Assembly: GCF_011047315.1 (NCBI RefSeq)
Contig: NZ_CP049259.1
Span: 186,001 to 250,000, forward strand
Source: Altererythrobacter sp. BO-6
GTDB lineage: Bacteria > Pseudomonadota > Alphaproteobacteria > Sphingomonadales > Sphingomonadaceae
DNA: 64,000 nt
Direction of reading: 5' to 3'
Made by a program: the position numbers and the translations under genes. This document shows, piece after piece, positions 45,146-54,514 of this stretch; position 1 is the first letter of the stretch, and each line of letters begins with the position of its first letter. Below the pieces are notes generated by a model. That model was not told where the DNA came from. It saw only the letters and a program-made list of their open reading frames with translations, and did no database searches.

Positions 45146-47068
45146 TCAGCCCTTGTTGTTGTCTTCGTCGACTTCGGAGAATTCGGCGTCGACCACTTCC
45201 TCGTCAGCGGGCTTTTCAGTTGCGCCTGCATCCGGCGAAGCGGCAGCTGCCTGCTCCTTCTCGTAGATCTGCTGGCCCATCTTCATGGCCGCTTCGGTCA
45301 ATGCCTGCGCCTTGGCGGTGATCGCCGCGACATCGTCACCTTCCAGCGCGCTCTTGGCGTCCGCCAGGGCGGCCTCGACGGCTGCCTTGGTGTCCGCATC
45401 GATCTTGTCGCCATGCTCTTCAAGCTGCTTTTCGGTAGCATGGACCAGGCTGTCGGCCTGGTTGCGGGCCTCGGCGGATTCGCGCCGCTTCTTGTCTTCC
45501 TCGGCGAATTTCTCGGCATCGCGCACCATCTGGTCGATGTCGGCGTCCGATAGGCCGCCCGAGGCCTGGATGCGGATCTGCTGTTCCTTGCCGGTGCCCT
45601 TGTCCTTGGCCGACACGTTGACGATGCCGTTGGCATCGATGTCGAAAGTGACTTCGATCTGCGGTACGCCGCGCGGCGCCGGGGGCAGGCCGACAAGGTC
45701 GAACTGGCCGAGCAGCTTGTTGTCCGCAGCCATTTCGCGCTCGCCCTGGAACACGCGGATGGTCACCGCATTCTGGTTGTCCTCGGCGGTCGAATAGACC
45801 TGCGTCTTCTTGGTCGGGATCGTAGTGTTGCGGTCGATCATGCGGGTGAATACGCCGCCCAGCGTTTCGATGCCGAGCGAGAGCGGCGTCACGTCGAGCA
45901 GCAGCACGTCCTTGACGTCACCCTGCAGCACGCCCGCCTGGATCGCGGCGCCCATTGCCACCACTTCGTCGGGGTTCACGCCGGTGTGCGGCTTCTTGCC
46001 GAAGAATTCCTCGACCACTTCGCGGACCTTGGGCATGCGGGTCATCCCGCCGACCAGGATCACTTCGTCAACGCTGCCCTTGTCGATACCGGCATCGGCC
46101 AGCGCCTTCTTGCAGGGCTCGAGCGTGCGCTTGACCAGGTCACCCACCAGCTGTTCCAGCTTCGAACGGGTCAGCGTTTCCACCAGGTGCAGCGGGGTCG
46201 ACGAACCGTCTTCCATGCGCGCGGTGATGAAGGGCAGGTTGATTTCGGTCTGGGCCGAGCTCGACAGCTCGATCTTGGCCTTTTCCGCCGCTTCCTTCAG
46301 GCGCTGCAGCGCAAGCTTGTCCTTGCGCAGGTCCATGTTTTCTTTCGATTTGAACTGTTCGGCCAGATATTCGACGATCGCGCTGTCGAAGTCTTCGCCG
46401 CCCAGGAAGGTGTCGCCATTGGTCGACTTCACTTCGAACACGCCGTCACCGATCTCGAGGATCGAGACGTCGAAAGTGCCGCCGCCAAGGTCATAGACGG
46501 CGATGGTCTTACCATCGTCCTTTTCGAGACCATAGGCTAACGCCGCTGCGGTCGGTTCGTTGATGATGCGCAGCACTTCAAGGCCGGCGATCTGGCCGGC
46601 GTCCTTGGTCGCCTGGCGCTGCGCGTCATTGAAGTAAGCCGGGACGGTAATGACCGCCTGCGTCACGGTTTCGCCAAGATAGCTCTCAGCCGTTTCCTTC
46701 ATCTTCTGCAGGATGAAAGCGGAAATCTGGCTGGGCGAATAGTCCTCGCCGCCCGCGTTCACCCAGGCATCGCCGTTCTTGCCCTTGACGATGTTGTAGG
46801 GGACCAGTTCCATGTCCTTCTTGGTCATGGGATCGTCAAAGCGGCGGCCGATCAGGCGCTTCACCGCGAAAATCGTATTGTCGGGGTTGGTCACCGCCTG
46901 GCGCTTGGCCGGCTGCCCGATCAGGCGCTCACCATCCTTGGTGAAAGCGACGATCGACGGCGTGGTGCGCGCACCTTCCGAATTCTCGATAACCTTGGGT
47001 TTGCCCCCGTCCATCACCGACACGCAGGAGTTGGTGGTGCCGAGGTCGATACCGATTACTTTGGCCAT
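45146..47068 (-). CDS. dnaK: Chaperone DnaK (Hsp70)
   Basis: A 640-residue Hsp70. The N-terminal [37 protein letters not shown] and [12 protein letters not shown] form the ATPase; the linker [19 protein letters not shown] starts the substrate domain. The C-terminus ends in the acidic tail [17 protein letters not shown]. The ATG at 47068 is the family start. An alphaproteobacterial heat-shock promoter lies about 100 bases upstream. Confidence 0.97.
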   Translation of the reverse strand: MAKVIGIDLGTTNSCVSVMDGGKPKVIENSEGARTTPSIVAFTKDGERLIGQPAKRQAVTNPDNTIFAVKRLIGRRFDDPMTKKDMELVPYNIVKGKNGDAWVNAGGEDYSPSQISAFILQKMKETAESYLGETVTQAVITVPAYFNDAQRQATKDAGQIAGLEVLRIINEPTAAALAYGLEKDDGKTIAVYDLGGGTFDVSILEIGDGVFEVKSTNGDTFLGGEDFDSAIVEYLAEQFKSKENMDLRKDKLALQRLKEAAEKAKIELSSSAQTEINLPFITARMEDGSSTPLHLVETLTRSKLEQLVGDLVKRTLEPCKKALADAGIDKGSVDEVILVGGMTRMPKVREVVEEFFGKKPHTGVNPDEVVAMGAAIQAGVLQGDVKDVLLLDVTPLSLGIETLGGVFTRMIDRNTTIPTKKTQVYSTAEDNQNAVTIRVFQGEREMAADNKLLGQFDLVGLPPAPRGVPQIEVTFDIDANGIVNVSAKDKGTGKEQQIRIQASGGLSDADIDQMVRDAEKFAEEDKKRRESAEARNQADSLVHATEKQLEEHGDKIDADTKAAVEAALADAKSALEGDDVAAITAKAQALTEAAMKMGQQIYEKEQAAAASPDAGATEKPADEEVVDAEFSEVDEDNNKG

Positions 47069-47168
47069 TCTATTCCCATCCATTCAGTTCTTGGACACCG
47101 CGCAATGTGCCTTCCAAAAGTGGCAAGGCAGCTCGGCGGCTCAGTCCGTCCGGTGTGTTATGCGGGTG

Positions 47169-47196
47169 ATATAGGTGCGGTTTCGCTTGGCACAAG
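47169..47196 (-). promoter_or_regulatory. RpoH (sigma-32) promoter for dnaKJ
   Basis: On the minus strand CTTG (47193-47196) is followed by a 17-base spacer and CCTATAT (47169-47175). This matches the alphaproteobacterial heat-shock consensus CTTG-N17/18-CYTATNT. Transcription would start near 47160, leaving a leader of about 90 bases before the dnaK ATG. Confidence 0.7.
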
Positions 47197-47245
47197 GGAA
47201 TGGGGACACTAGTTTTTGCCCCTGTCTCAAGAGGAGAAACCCTAT

Positions 47246-47728
47246 ATGAAATTTACCCGGATTGCCGCCGCTGGCCTGCTTGCGTCCAGCCTTGTCCTGA
47301 CTGCATGCGGCGGGGAAGCCGAGCAAGCTACCGAAGCCGCACCCGAAGGCATTCCCGGAATGACGGTCGAGAACGCGCGCCTGGTGCTGCCGCCCGTCGC
47401 TGGCAATCCGGCCGCGGTCTATTTCGATCTCGACTATGAAGGCGACCGGGCGCTCTCGATCCGCCGGGCCGATGTAACGGGCGCAGAGGAAACCCAGATG
47501 CACGCCTATGCGATGAACAACGGCAAGATGGAAATGGGCGAAACCATGCCGATCGCCATCACCAAGGGCACCAAGATCGCGTTCGAGCCGGGCGGTTATC
47601 ATATCATGGCATTCGGGCTGGCTGACACGGTCCAGGCCGGAACCACGGTTGAAGTCACACTGACTGTATCGGGTGGCGACAAATACTCCTTCGACGCGGA
47701 AGTGCGCGCAGCGGGGGATGAGCGCTGA
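47246..47728 (+). CDS. PCu(A)C-type copper chaperone lipoprotein
   Basis: A 160-residue periplasmic copper chaperone thought to deliver Cu(I) to cytochrome oxidase CuA or CuB sites. A signal peptide ends in the lipobox LTAC, so it is probably lipid-anchored. The copper ligands fit the H-M-x-H-M motif: QMHAYAMNNGKMEMG early and GGYHIMAFGL later. A strong AGAGGAGA ribosome site precedes the ATG at 47246. It is divergent from dnaK. Confidence 0.9.
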   Translation: MKFTRIAAAGLLASSLVLTACGGEAEQATEAAPEGIPGMTVENARLVLPPVAGNPAAVYFDLDYEGDRALSIRRADVTGAEETQMHAYAMNNGKMEMGETMPIAITKGTKIAFEPGGYHIMAFGLADTVQAGTTVEVTLTVSGGDKYSFDAEVRAAGDER

Positions 47729-47751
47729 GCCAATTTAATGCCGGGAATGCG

Positions 47752-48249
47752 GTGAGCGCGGCCGATTACAGCTGCCCCGTTGGTGGCGAGCGGCCCCTCA
47801 CCCCCGGCGAAGTGGCATTGGCGCGCTCGATTTTCGGGACGGCGATCGACTATCTGCCCGTGCGGATCAGGCGCCGCAAATGGTTCCCGTTCCAGCCGCG
47901 CCGCATCACAATGGCGCCGCGCGGCCACCTGCATTTCCACCCGCTGAGCGATAATTATTGCGACGATTTCGCTCACGCCAACCTCGATCGGCAAGGGCTG
48001 TTCATCCACGAATTGGTGCATGTCTGGCAGGTGCAGACGCGCGGAGGCTGGTACCTGGTGCTCAATCGCAGGCCATGGGCCCGCTATGACTACAGCCTCA
48101 AGCCAGGCTGGCCGCTCACACGGTACGGGATCGAACAGCAGGCAGAGATTGTGCGCCATGCCTTCCTGCTGCGCCGCGGGGTGCGACTTGCAGGAGTGGC
48201 CGATAGTGCGGCATATGATGCATTGGTGAACTTTCCCGGGGCGGGATAG
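47752..48249 (+). CDS. Putative HExxH metalloprotease-like protein (annotated as vgr-related in sphingomonads)
   Basis: A 165-residue protein of unknown function. It carries the zinc-protease signature HELVH inside LFIHELVHVWQVQ near residue 88, with a possible third ligand in the following helix (YGIEQQAEIVRHAF). This layout resembles DUF4157-type peptidase domains. No signal peptide is obvious. The start is GTG at 47752, 24 bases after the copper chaperone stop. Proteolytic activity is inferred from the motif only. Confidence 0.65.
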   Translation: MSAADYSCPVGGERPLTPGEVALARSIFGTAIDYLPVRIRRRKWFPFQPRRITMAPRGHLHFHPLSDNYCDDFAHANLDRQGLFIHELVHVWQVQTRGGWYLVLNRRPWARYDYSLKPGWPLTRYGIEQQAEIVRHAFLLRRGVRLAGVADSAAYDALVNFPGAG

Positions 48250-48268
48250 TCACAGGCGGGAACCGACG

Positions 48269-48772
48269 ATGGAAAAGACAAATGATTCATTTCGTTCATC
48301 GCTTGGCCGCTGGTTAGTGGGAACATCCGCCGGTCTAGGCACGCTGGCGCTTGCCATCGCGGGGTTTGCCGTCCTGATCGGAGCTGCCGGAGATCTCGGC
48401 CCATGGCCGCTGCTACTGACAGCTCTGGCTGCGGCAATCGTCATCTGGAAATGGCTGCAGGTGATGAGCGAAAAGTTCGAGCTCAACAGCCAGCGGCTCG
48501 TTGTGCGGCGTGGGATTATCACGAAAAGCATCGATGAGGTCGAACTGTACCGCGTTAAAGATATTCGCATGGATTTCAGCCTCCTCAACCAGTTGGCCGG
48601 GATCGGCACGATCCACATAACGTCTAGCGACGAAACCACGCGCAACCAAAGACTGGTCTTGCGCCATGTGCCTCATGCGCTGGAACGGCGCGAGCAGTTG
48701 CGCAACCTCGTCGATGCGGCACGGCGGGAACGGGGCGTACGCGAAATCGACCTCGTGAATGAGAGTTCATAG
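48269..48772 (+). CDS. Bacterial PH-domain membrane protein
   Basis: A 167-residue protein with two membrane segments (LGTLALAIAGFAVLIGAAG; LLLTALAAAIVIWKWL). They are followed by a bPH2/YdbS-like domain (FELNSQRLVVRRGIITKSIDEVELYRVKDI, then GIGTIHITSSDETT). The family is widespread and poorly understood. It lies 20 bases after the HExxH gene on the same strand. Confidence 0.8.
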   Translation: MEKTNDSFRSSLGRWLVGTSAGLGTLALAIAGFAVLIGAAGDLGPWPLLLTALAAAIVIWKWLQVMSEKFELNSQRLVVRRGIITKSIDEVELYRVKDIRMDFSLLNQLAGIGTIHITSSDETTRNQRLVLRHVPHALERREQLRNLVDAARRERGVREIDLVNESS

Positions 48773-48794
48773 AACCAAAGCAAGGAGCGGATGA

Positions 48795-49289
48795 ATGCCG
48801 ATCGTTAACTGGACCATCCGCCCCTTCCGTCCTGGCGACGCCCCGGCCTTCGCCGCGCTCAACCGGCGCTGGATCGAAGAGCTTTTCGAGCTTGAGGAAA
48901 AGGACGTCCAGCAATTGCAGGATCCCAAGTCGGCGATCCTCGACAAGGGTGGCTTCATTGCGGTGGCCGACGCAAGCGGATGGATCGTTGGGGCAGGCGC
49001 GATCCTGCCGGCGGCACTGGCGCCTGATGACGGGCGCAAATGGATGGAAGTGGTCAAGATGGTGACCGATATCTCCGCCCAAAGACAAGGCGTCGGCGCG
49101 GCCATCCTCGATTGCCTGATCGATCATGCCCGCCAGCAAGCAGCCGACGCGGTGTGGCTGGAGACCAATGTACGGCTTGAGGCGGCGACAGCGCTTTATG
49201 AAAGGCAGGGCTTCCGCAAACTTGCCGAGGAAGAGCTGTGGCCCTCGCCCTACGATCGCTGCAATTTGCAAATGGTGCGCGAACTGTAA
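48795..49289 (+). CDS. GNAT family N-acetyltransferase
   Basis: A 164-residue acetyltransferase. The N-terminus IVNWTIRPFRPGDAPAF, the acetyl-CoA loop ISAQRQGVGAAIL (QxxGxG/A) and the C-terminal LEAATALYERQGFRKL are standard GNAT parts. The substrate is unknown. AAGGAG lies just before the ATG at 48795. Confidence 0.88.
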   Translation: MPIVNWTIRPFRPGDAPAFAALNRRWIEELFELEEKDVQQLQDPKSAILDKGGFIAVADASGWIVGAGAILPAALAPDDGRKWMEVVKMVTDISAQRQGVGAAILDCLIDHARQQAADAVWLETNVRLEAATALYERQGFRKLAEEELWPSPYDRCNLQMVREL

Positions 49290-49322
49290 GTCCCCGTACG
49301 GCCGGTTTTCCACCGGTCCAGC

Positions 49323-50558
49323 TTGAGCGATCCGGTATCAATTGATACCATCTTGCCCGTCCAAGCGGCCCAACCCGCGCTTGGCCCACGAGTCACTCAC
49401 ATGGAGATCAAGGACTACGGTTTGAGCCGCGAGCGCGGCTACCTTTCGCATTACGAAATCGACGAGATCGCGCTGCCTTCGCGCTTTGCCGGTGTTACGC
49501 AGGCAGCCGGCAACCTCTCCGGCCTCCTTTCAAGCGGTCGCGTGCGTCACTGGCTCGACCAGCTGGCTGACCCGGTACTCGAAGATTGGGCCGTCGAGGC
49601 GCCGGAAGAGCAGGTCCGCACCGCGATGGTGCATTATTCCTTCCTGGTGCAGGCCTATGTCTGGGGCGAACCCTCCCCGCCCACACATCTTCCTGCCAAT
49701 CTTGCCCGCCCGATGGTGGCGATTGCCGACCGGCTCGGCCAGGCGCCCCTGCTGCCATACTCCGGCTATGTGCTCGACAACTGGGCGCGGCTCGACAAGT
49801 CGGGCCCGATCACGCTCGACAATATCTACATGTTCCAGAATTTCGCGGGCGGTGACGACGAGAACTGGTTCGTGATGATCCACGTCGCGATCGAGGCCGA
49901 GGCTGGCGTGCTGCTCGACAATGCGGCCAAGCTGGTCGGGATTGCAGATGAGGCCGAAGCGGAGCGACTGCTTATCGAAATGGACGCCGCGTGGGAGCGC
50001 ATATATGCCCACTTCGCGCGCATGCCCGAACGCTGCGATCCGTACATCTACTTCCACCGCGTGCGCCCCTATATCCATGGCTGGGCTAATAACCCCGCCT
50101 TGCCCGGCGGAGGCCTGGTCTACGAAGGCGTCGAAAAATACGGCGGCAAGCCGCAGGCTTTGCGCGGGCAGACGGGCAGTCAGTCGAGCATTGTCCCGGC
50201 AATGGATGCGCTGTTCCAGGTGGGCCACAGCAATGACCCGCTCAAGAGCTTCCTTGACGAGCTACACCACTATCGCCCGGTGCCGCATCGGCGCTTCATC
50301 GAAGACCTTGCCGCGCACTCGACGCTACGGGACTTCGTGAGCGCTTCTGGCTCGAAACCGCTCAAGGACGCGTTCAATGCCTGCCTCCAGCAATCGGCTC
50401 GCTTCCGCACGCGGCACCTGGAATATGCCGCAAGCTATATCAACAAGCAGGCGGGTAGCATCGCGGGCAACGATCCCGATGTCGGCACCGGCGGCACGCC
50501 CTTCATGAAATATCTGAAGAAGCACCGCGACGAAAACGCGGCGCAAGTGGTAGCTTGA
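49323..50558 (+). CDS. Indoleamine 2,3-dioxygenase family heme protein
   Basis: A 411-residue protein that aligns along its length with IDO, the heme enzyme that opens the indole ring of tryptophan to N-formylkynurenine. Matching blocks are LPYSGYVLDNW, FFSVLR-like YFHRVRPYIHGW, GGLVYEGV, RGQTGSQSSI, HHYRPVPHRRFIEDL, RTRHLEYAASYI with the likely proximal heme His, and GTGGTPFMKYLKKHR. The Phe and Arg of FHRVR fit the substrate-pocket residues of human IDO1. The first start is TTG at 49323; an ATG lies 26 codons in. No other kynurenine genes are nearby, so its role is open. Confidence 0.88.
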   Translation: MSDPVSIDTILPVQAAQPALGPRVTHMEIKDYGLSRERGYLSHYEIDEIALPSRFAGVTQAAGNLSGLLSSGRVRHWLDQLADPVLEDWAVEAPEEQVRTAMVHYSFLVQAYVWGEPSPPTHLPANLARPMVAIADRLGQAPLLPYSGYVLDNWARLDKSGPITLDNIYMFQNFAGGDDENWFVMIHVAIEAEAGVLLDNAAKLVGIADEAEAERLLIEMDAAWERIYAHFARMPERCDPYIYFHRVRPYIHGWANNPALPGGGLVYEGVEKYGGKPQALRGQTGSQSSIVPAMDALFQVGHSNDPLKSFLDELHHYRPVPHRRFIEDLAAHSTLRDFVSASGSKPLKDAFNACLQQSARFRTRHLEYAASYINKQAGSIAGNDPDVGTGGTPFMKYLKKHRDENAAQVVA

Positions 50559-50565
50559 AGGCAAA

Positions 50566-50593
50566 GGGGCCGCCCGGTCACACGGACGGCCCC
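50566..50593 (-). terminator. GC-rich hairpin between IDO and ompW
   Basis: GGGGCCG at the left arm pairs with CGGCCCC at the right, with a further partly paired inner part. On the minus strand it is followed by TTT, so it most likely ends the ompW transcript. Being between convergent genes it could serve both. Confidence 0.5.
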
Positions 50594-50618
50594 AACCTGC
50601 CGATAGATCAAGACAGGC

Positions 50619-51290
50619 TTAGAAGGTGTAAGTCACACCCGCGCTGATCGTCCATGGATCGAGCGTGTGTTCGGTCCGGATGATGTCCGTGTTACCCACG
50701 CGGAAGGTCGCGTCGGTACCGATGAAATAGCGCTTCACGTCCAGCGACACGCCGAAGCCGGCTTCGCTGACCGGGATATCGACACCGGCCTGCAGCGCGA
50801 AGCCGAACTCGTTCGAGAGATCGGCATCGGTCACGCCGAGGTTTACAAGGTCGCTCCCCTCGTCTTCGCCGAAGAACATGAAATAGGCGACACCGGCGCC
50901 GACATAGGGCTTCACGCCGCCAAGGTCGAAATGCGCCTTGGCGGTGACCGTGCCCGGGATCAGTCGCAGGTCATCGACCAGTTCCACCCCGGCAAGGCTG
51001 CCGGTGCCGACCACATTGTGCTTCGCCATCCCGGCAATCGTTTCGATCGAGATGTTGTTGGAGAGGAAATATTCGATCGCGAAGCTCGGGATCACTTCGT
51101 CAGTCGCCTTGGTGTCAGCCCCAGCCGGCAGGCCGAAAGTGTCGAGGTTGACCGCATCGATCCCGCCGTCTGGCAGGACTGCGGTACCAAGCACCTTGAC
51201 CTGGATGTCGCCCGCGCGATCCTGCGCCATGGCCGGTGCTGACACCCCTGCGGCAGCAATGGCGATCAGCGTCAAAGAAACCTTCTTCAT
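50619..51290 (-). CDS. OmpW-family outer-membrane protein
   Basis: A 223-residue protein with a signal peptide (LTLIAIAAAGVSAPAMA-QD). The OmpW pattern is clear: GDIQVKVLGTAVLPDGG, a small eight-stranded barrel (VKPYVGAGVAYFMFF; FGFALQAGVDIP), and the ending DPWTISAGVTYTF with terminal Phe. OmpW forms a narrow hydrophobic channel. The 126-base gap to grpE shows no further gene. Confidence 0.92.
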   Translation of the reverse strand: MKKVSLTLIAIAAAGVSAPAMAQDRAGDIQVKVLGTAVLPDGGIDAVNLDTFGLPAGADTKATDEVIPSFAIEYFLSNNISIETIAGMAKHNVVGTGSLAGVELVDDLRLIPGTVTAKAHFDLGGVKPYVGAGVAYFMFFGEDEGSDLVNLGVTDADLSNEFGFALQAGVDIPVSEAGFGVSLDVKRYFIGTDATFRVGNTDIIRTEHTLDPWTISAGVTYTF

Positions 51291-51416
51291 TGTTCATCTA
51301 CTCCTGGAAGCGGCGCTGCGAACAACGCCGGCAACTCCCTTTCCGGAGCAGTAAACTGGTAATGTTATATCGTGTTCCCGAATTTCGCGCCTAGAATGAC
51401 GCCGCAAGCCAGGTGC

Positions 51417-52004
51417 TTAGTCCGGCTTGCGTGCCACAGCCACCATCGCCGGGCGCAGCAGGCGATCCTTGATCATGTAGCCTGACTGCATTTCCTGCAC
51501 GATCGTGCCGGGCTCATGCTCATCGGTCGGCACTTCCATCATCGCCTGGTGCTGGTTCGGGTCAAGCGGGATACCGACCGAGGCGATGCGGGTGATGCCG
51601 TGCTGGCTGAAGACCTTGGCGATTTCACGCTGGGTTGCTTCGATCCCGACCACCAGGCCCTTCATCTTCTCGTCCTCGCGCAGCGAATCCGGGATCGCCG
51701 CAATCGCGCGTTCGAGATTGTCCGAAACACTCAGGATATCGCGGGCGAAGCCAGTCGCGGCATAGGCGCGAGCATCCTGGATGTCCTTTTCCATGCGGCG
51801 GCGCACATTCTGCGTTTCGGCCTTGGCGTAGAGCACTTCCTGCTTGGCAACCTCGAGGTCTTCGCGCAGCCGATCGAGCGCCTGATCCAGGCTGCTGGTT
51901 TCCTCTTCAACCGTTTCTGCATCCGACTTGTCGAGGAACTCCTCCGGCACGCCATCCAGCTCTTTCTTTACCGCATCATCCTGCGTTTTGTCGTTATCGA
52001 TCAT
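51417..52004 (-). CDS. grpE: Nucleotide exchange factor GrpE
   Basis: A 195-residue partner of DnaK that releases ADP. An acidic N-terminus leads to a long helix (LDQALDRLREDLEVAKQEVL) and the head domain with NVRRRMEKDIQDARAYA, DNLERA and MEVPTDEHEPGTIVQEMQSGY. I used the ATG at 52004; a TTG at 52019 is just before it. It follows hrcA by 17 bases. Confidence 0.94.
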   Translation of the reverse strand: MIDNDKTQDDAVKKELDGVPEEFLDKSDAETVEEETSSLDQALDRLREDLEVAKQEVLYAKAETQNVRRRMEKDIQDARAYAATGFARDILSVSDNLERAIAAIPDSLREDEKMKGLVVGIEATQREIAKVFSQHGITRIASVGIPLDPNQHQAMMEVPTDEHEPGTIVQEMQSGYMIKDRLLRPAMVAVARKPD

Positions 52005-52021
52005 GTCGTTATGTTCCAAAG

Positions 52022-53065
52022 CTATCCGATAAGCTTGCCCAGTGAACGGGCGGTCAGGTCCACCATGGGGATCACGCGCGCGTAATTCAACCGCGTTGGA
52101 CCGATAACGCCGAGAACACCAACGACCCTGCCCTCGCGATCGCGATAGGGCGAAGCGATCACGGAAGAGCCCGAAAGCGCGAACAACCGGTTCTCGCTGC
52201 CGATGAATATCCGTGTCGCTTCGGCCTCGCGCGCGGTCTCCAGCAGCTCGGCCACGGACTGCTTGCTTTCCAGGTCTTCGATCAGGCTGCGCACCCGCTC
52301 TATATCGCTGAGCGCGGCATCGTCGAGCAGGTTCGCCTGCCCGCGCACGATCAGGACCGGGCGCTGAGCAGCGTCGCGGCTCCAGACAGCCAGGCCCCGT
52401 TCGACCAGTTCGCGGCTTGCAACATCGAGCTGCGATTGGCCCGCTGCAATCTCGCGTGAGATCGCTCGCGATGCTTCGGCCAGCGTGCGTCCGGCAAGCC
52501 GTGCGGTGATGTAATTACTGGCCTGTTCGAGCGCAGAAGGCGACACCCCGGCCCCCAGCTCGACCACGCGGTTTTCGACTGCGCCGTCTTCGCTCACCAG
52601 CACAGCCAGCGCGCGGCCATGCCCCAGGTTGACCAGGCTGAACTGGGCGAGCCGCGCCTCCCGCGTCGGCACCATCACCATGCCCGCTGCGCCGGACAGG
52701 TCGGACAGGATGGCACTGGTCTGTTCCAGAGCCTGCTCGATCGGGCCATTGCCCTTCAATCGGCCCTCTATCGCTGCGCGTTCTTCCGGCGTCGGCTCGG
52801 CCACGCGCATCATCCCGTCGACAAACAGGCGAAGCCCGCTTTCGGTCGGCATCCGTCCGGCGCTGGTATGCGGCGCCGCCAGCAGCCCCGCCGTCTCCAG
52901 ATCGGCCAGCACCGAACGGATCGAAGCGGGTGACAGATTTACCCCGCTATCTGCCGCCAGGGTCTTGGAGCCAACCGGCTGCCCGCTTTCCAGATAGCCC
53001 TCCACCACCAGGCGAAAGATTTCGCGCGCGCGGTCAGTCAGCTCGGAAATGGGCGGCGAAGTCAT
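52022..53065 (-). CDS. hrcA: Heat-inducible transcription repressor HrcA
   Basis: A 347-residue repressor that binds CIRCE operators. The N-terminal winged helix (AREIFRLVVEGYLESGQPVGSK, SPASIRSVLADLE) and the GAF-like and dimerisation regions (FIGSENRLFALSG, IGPTRLNYARVIPMVD) are typical. No CIRCE inverted repeat was seen upstream of hrcA, grpE or dnaK here, so its targets are probably elsewhere, for instance groESL. The 100-base gap to the divergent rph shows no clear RpoH box. Confidence 0.94.
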   Translation of the reverse strand: MTSPPISELTDRAREIFRLVVEGYLESGQPVGSKTLAADSGVNLSPASIRSVLADLETAGLLAAPHTSAGRMPTESGLRLFVDGMMRVAEPTPEERAAIEGRLKGNGPIEQALEQTSAILSDLSGAAGMVMVPTREARLAQFSLVNLGHGRALAVLVSEDGAVENRVVELGAGVSPSALEQASNYITARLAGRTLAEASRAISREIAAGQSQLDVASRELVERGLAVWSRDAAQRPVLIVRGQANLLDDAALSDIERVRSLIEDLESKQSVAELLETAREAEATRIFIGSENRLFALSGSSVIASPYRDREGRVVGVLGVIGPTRLNYARVIPMVDLTARSLGKLIG

Positions 53066-53165
53066 GAAGCCTATCTAGCGCCTTGTGTTGCAGCCTCAAG
53101 CCTTGCGGCACTTAGGCATGTGCGCCTAGGGCAGCGGCAACGACTCATATCGACAAGGACATCCC

Positions 53166-53879
53166 ATGCGACCTTCCGGCCGCGCGCCCGACCAGATGCG
53201 CGCCATCAGCATCGAAACCGGCTTCACCAAGCATGCCGAGGGCAGCTGCCTGATCGGCTTTGGTGATACCAAGGTGCTGTGCACCGCCAGCGTCGAACGC
53301 AACGTCCCGCCGTGGATGCGCGGCAAGGGCGAAGGCTGGGTCACAGGCGAATATTCGATGTTGCCGCGCGCTACCCACACTCGCGGCAGCCGCGAAGCTG
53401 CCAAGGGCAAGCAATCCGGCCGCACGCAGGAAATCCAGCGGCTTATCGGGCGCTCCCTGCGCGCAGTGGTGGACCTTAGGAAGCTCGGCGAACGCCAGAT
53501 CACGCTCGATTGCGATGTAATCCAGGCCGATGGCGGCACCCGCACCGCCTCGATTTCCGGCGCGTGGATTGCACTCCGTCTCGCCGTCAATGGCCTGATC
53601 GCGGCAGGCGACATCAAGGAAGACCCGATCATCGGCCAGGTCGCAGCGATCAGCTGCGGGATCTACAAGGGCACTCCTGTGCTGGACCTCGATTATGACG
53701 AGGATTCAGCCGCCGATGCCGATGCCAACTTCGTGCTCATCACTGGCGGGCAGATTGCCGAAGTGCAGGCCACGGCCGAAGGCGCGACCTATGACGAGGA
53801 AGGCCTGTTGCGCTTGCTGCGCCTGGCACGGATCGGTTGCGACCGGATCTTCACCGAACAGCTGGGCGCGGTGAAGTGA
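53166..53879 (+). CDS. rph: Ribonuclease PH
   Basis: A 237-residue phosphorolytic exoribonuclease for tRNA 3' ends. The start [51 protein letters not shown] and the phosphate-site region [19 protein letters not shown] are intact. It is divergent from hrcA and its stop overlaps the rdgB GTG. Confidence 0.96.
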   Translation: MRPSGRAPDQMRAISIETGFTKHAEGSCLIGFGDTKVLCTASVERNVPPWMRGKGEGWVTGEYSMLPRATHTRGSREAAKGKQSGRTQEIQRLIGRSLRAVVDLRKLGERQITLDCDVIQADGGTRTASISGAWIALRLAVNGLIAAGDIKEDPIIGQVAAISCGIYKGTPVLDLDYDEDSAADADANFVLITGGQIAEVQATAEGATYDEEGLLRLLRLARIGCDRIFTEQLGAVK

Positions 53880-54505
53880 CCCGCAAGCTGGGCGGCGGAT
53901 CGCTGGTGATCGCCACGCATAATTCGGGCAAGCTCAAGGAAATTTCCGCGCTGCTCGAGCCTTATGGCGTGAAATGCATCAGTGCCGGCTCGCTCGGCCT
54001 GCCCGAACCGCCCGAGACCGGCACAACTTTAGTCCAGAACGCGCTGATCAAGGCGCGCGCGGCGGCGGAGGCTTCGGGCCTCACCGCGCTGGCCGATGAC
54101 AGCGGGCTCTCGGTTGATGCTTTGGGCGGCAGGCCGGGGGTCTACACCGCCGACTGGGCAGAGCGGCAGTGGTTCGAGGGCGATCCGGGCCGTGACTGGT
54201 ACATGGCGATGGGCAAGGTCGAGGGGATGCTGCAGCAGCTTGGCCCTGACGTTGATCGCCGCGCCGCGTTCCATTGCGTCCTCGCTATTGCCTGGCCCGA
54301 TGGAGAGCACGCCGTTTACGAGGGGCAATGCGCCGGGACGCTGACCTGGCCACCACGCGGCACGCTGGGTTTCGGCTATGACCCGGTGTTCGTGCCGACC
54401 GGCGGCAGCCAGACTTTTGCTGAAATCGATCCGGACGAAAAGCACCGCATTAGCCACCGCGCCGATGCCTTTGCCAAGCTGGTGGCGGACCAGTTCGGGG
54501 CCTGA
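53876..54505 (+). CDS. rdgB: RdgB/HAM1 non-canonical purine NTP pyrophosphatase
   Basis: A 209-residue enzyme that removes ITP and XTP from the nucleotide pool. The motifs [33 protein letters not shown] and [12 protein letters not shown] are intact. I chose the GTG at 53876 because it overlaps the rph TGA (GTGA) and gives the usual N-terminus. Confidence 0.95.
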   Translation: MTRKLGGGSLVIATHNSGKLKEISALLEPYGVKCISAGSLGLPEPPETGTTLVQNALIKARAAAEASGLTALADDSGLSVDALGGRPGVYTADWAERQWFEGDPGRDWYMAMGKVEGMLQQLGPDVDRRAAFHCVLAIAWPDGEHAVYEGQCAGTLTWPPRGTLGFGYDPVFVPTGGSQTFAEIDPDEKHRISHRADAFAKLVADQFGA

Positions 54506-54514
54506 TCGACCGCG

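Noticed and set aside
53080..53165. RpoH promoter upstream of hrcA
   Set aside because: CTTG is present, but the -10 part (CTAGAT) fits the CYTATNT consensus poorly.
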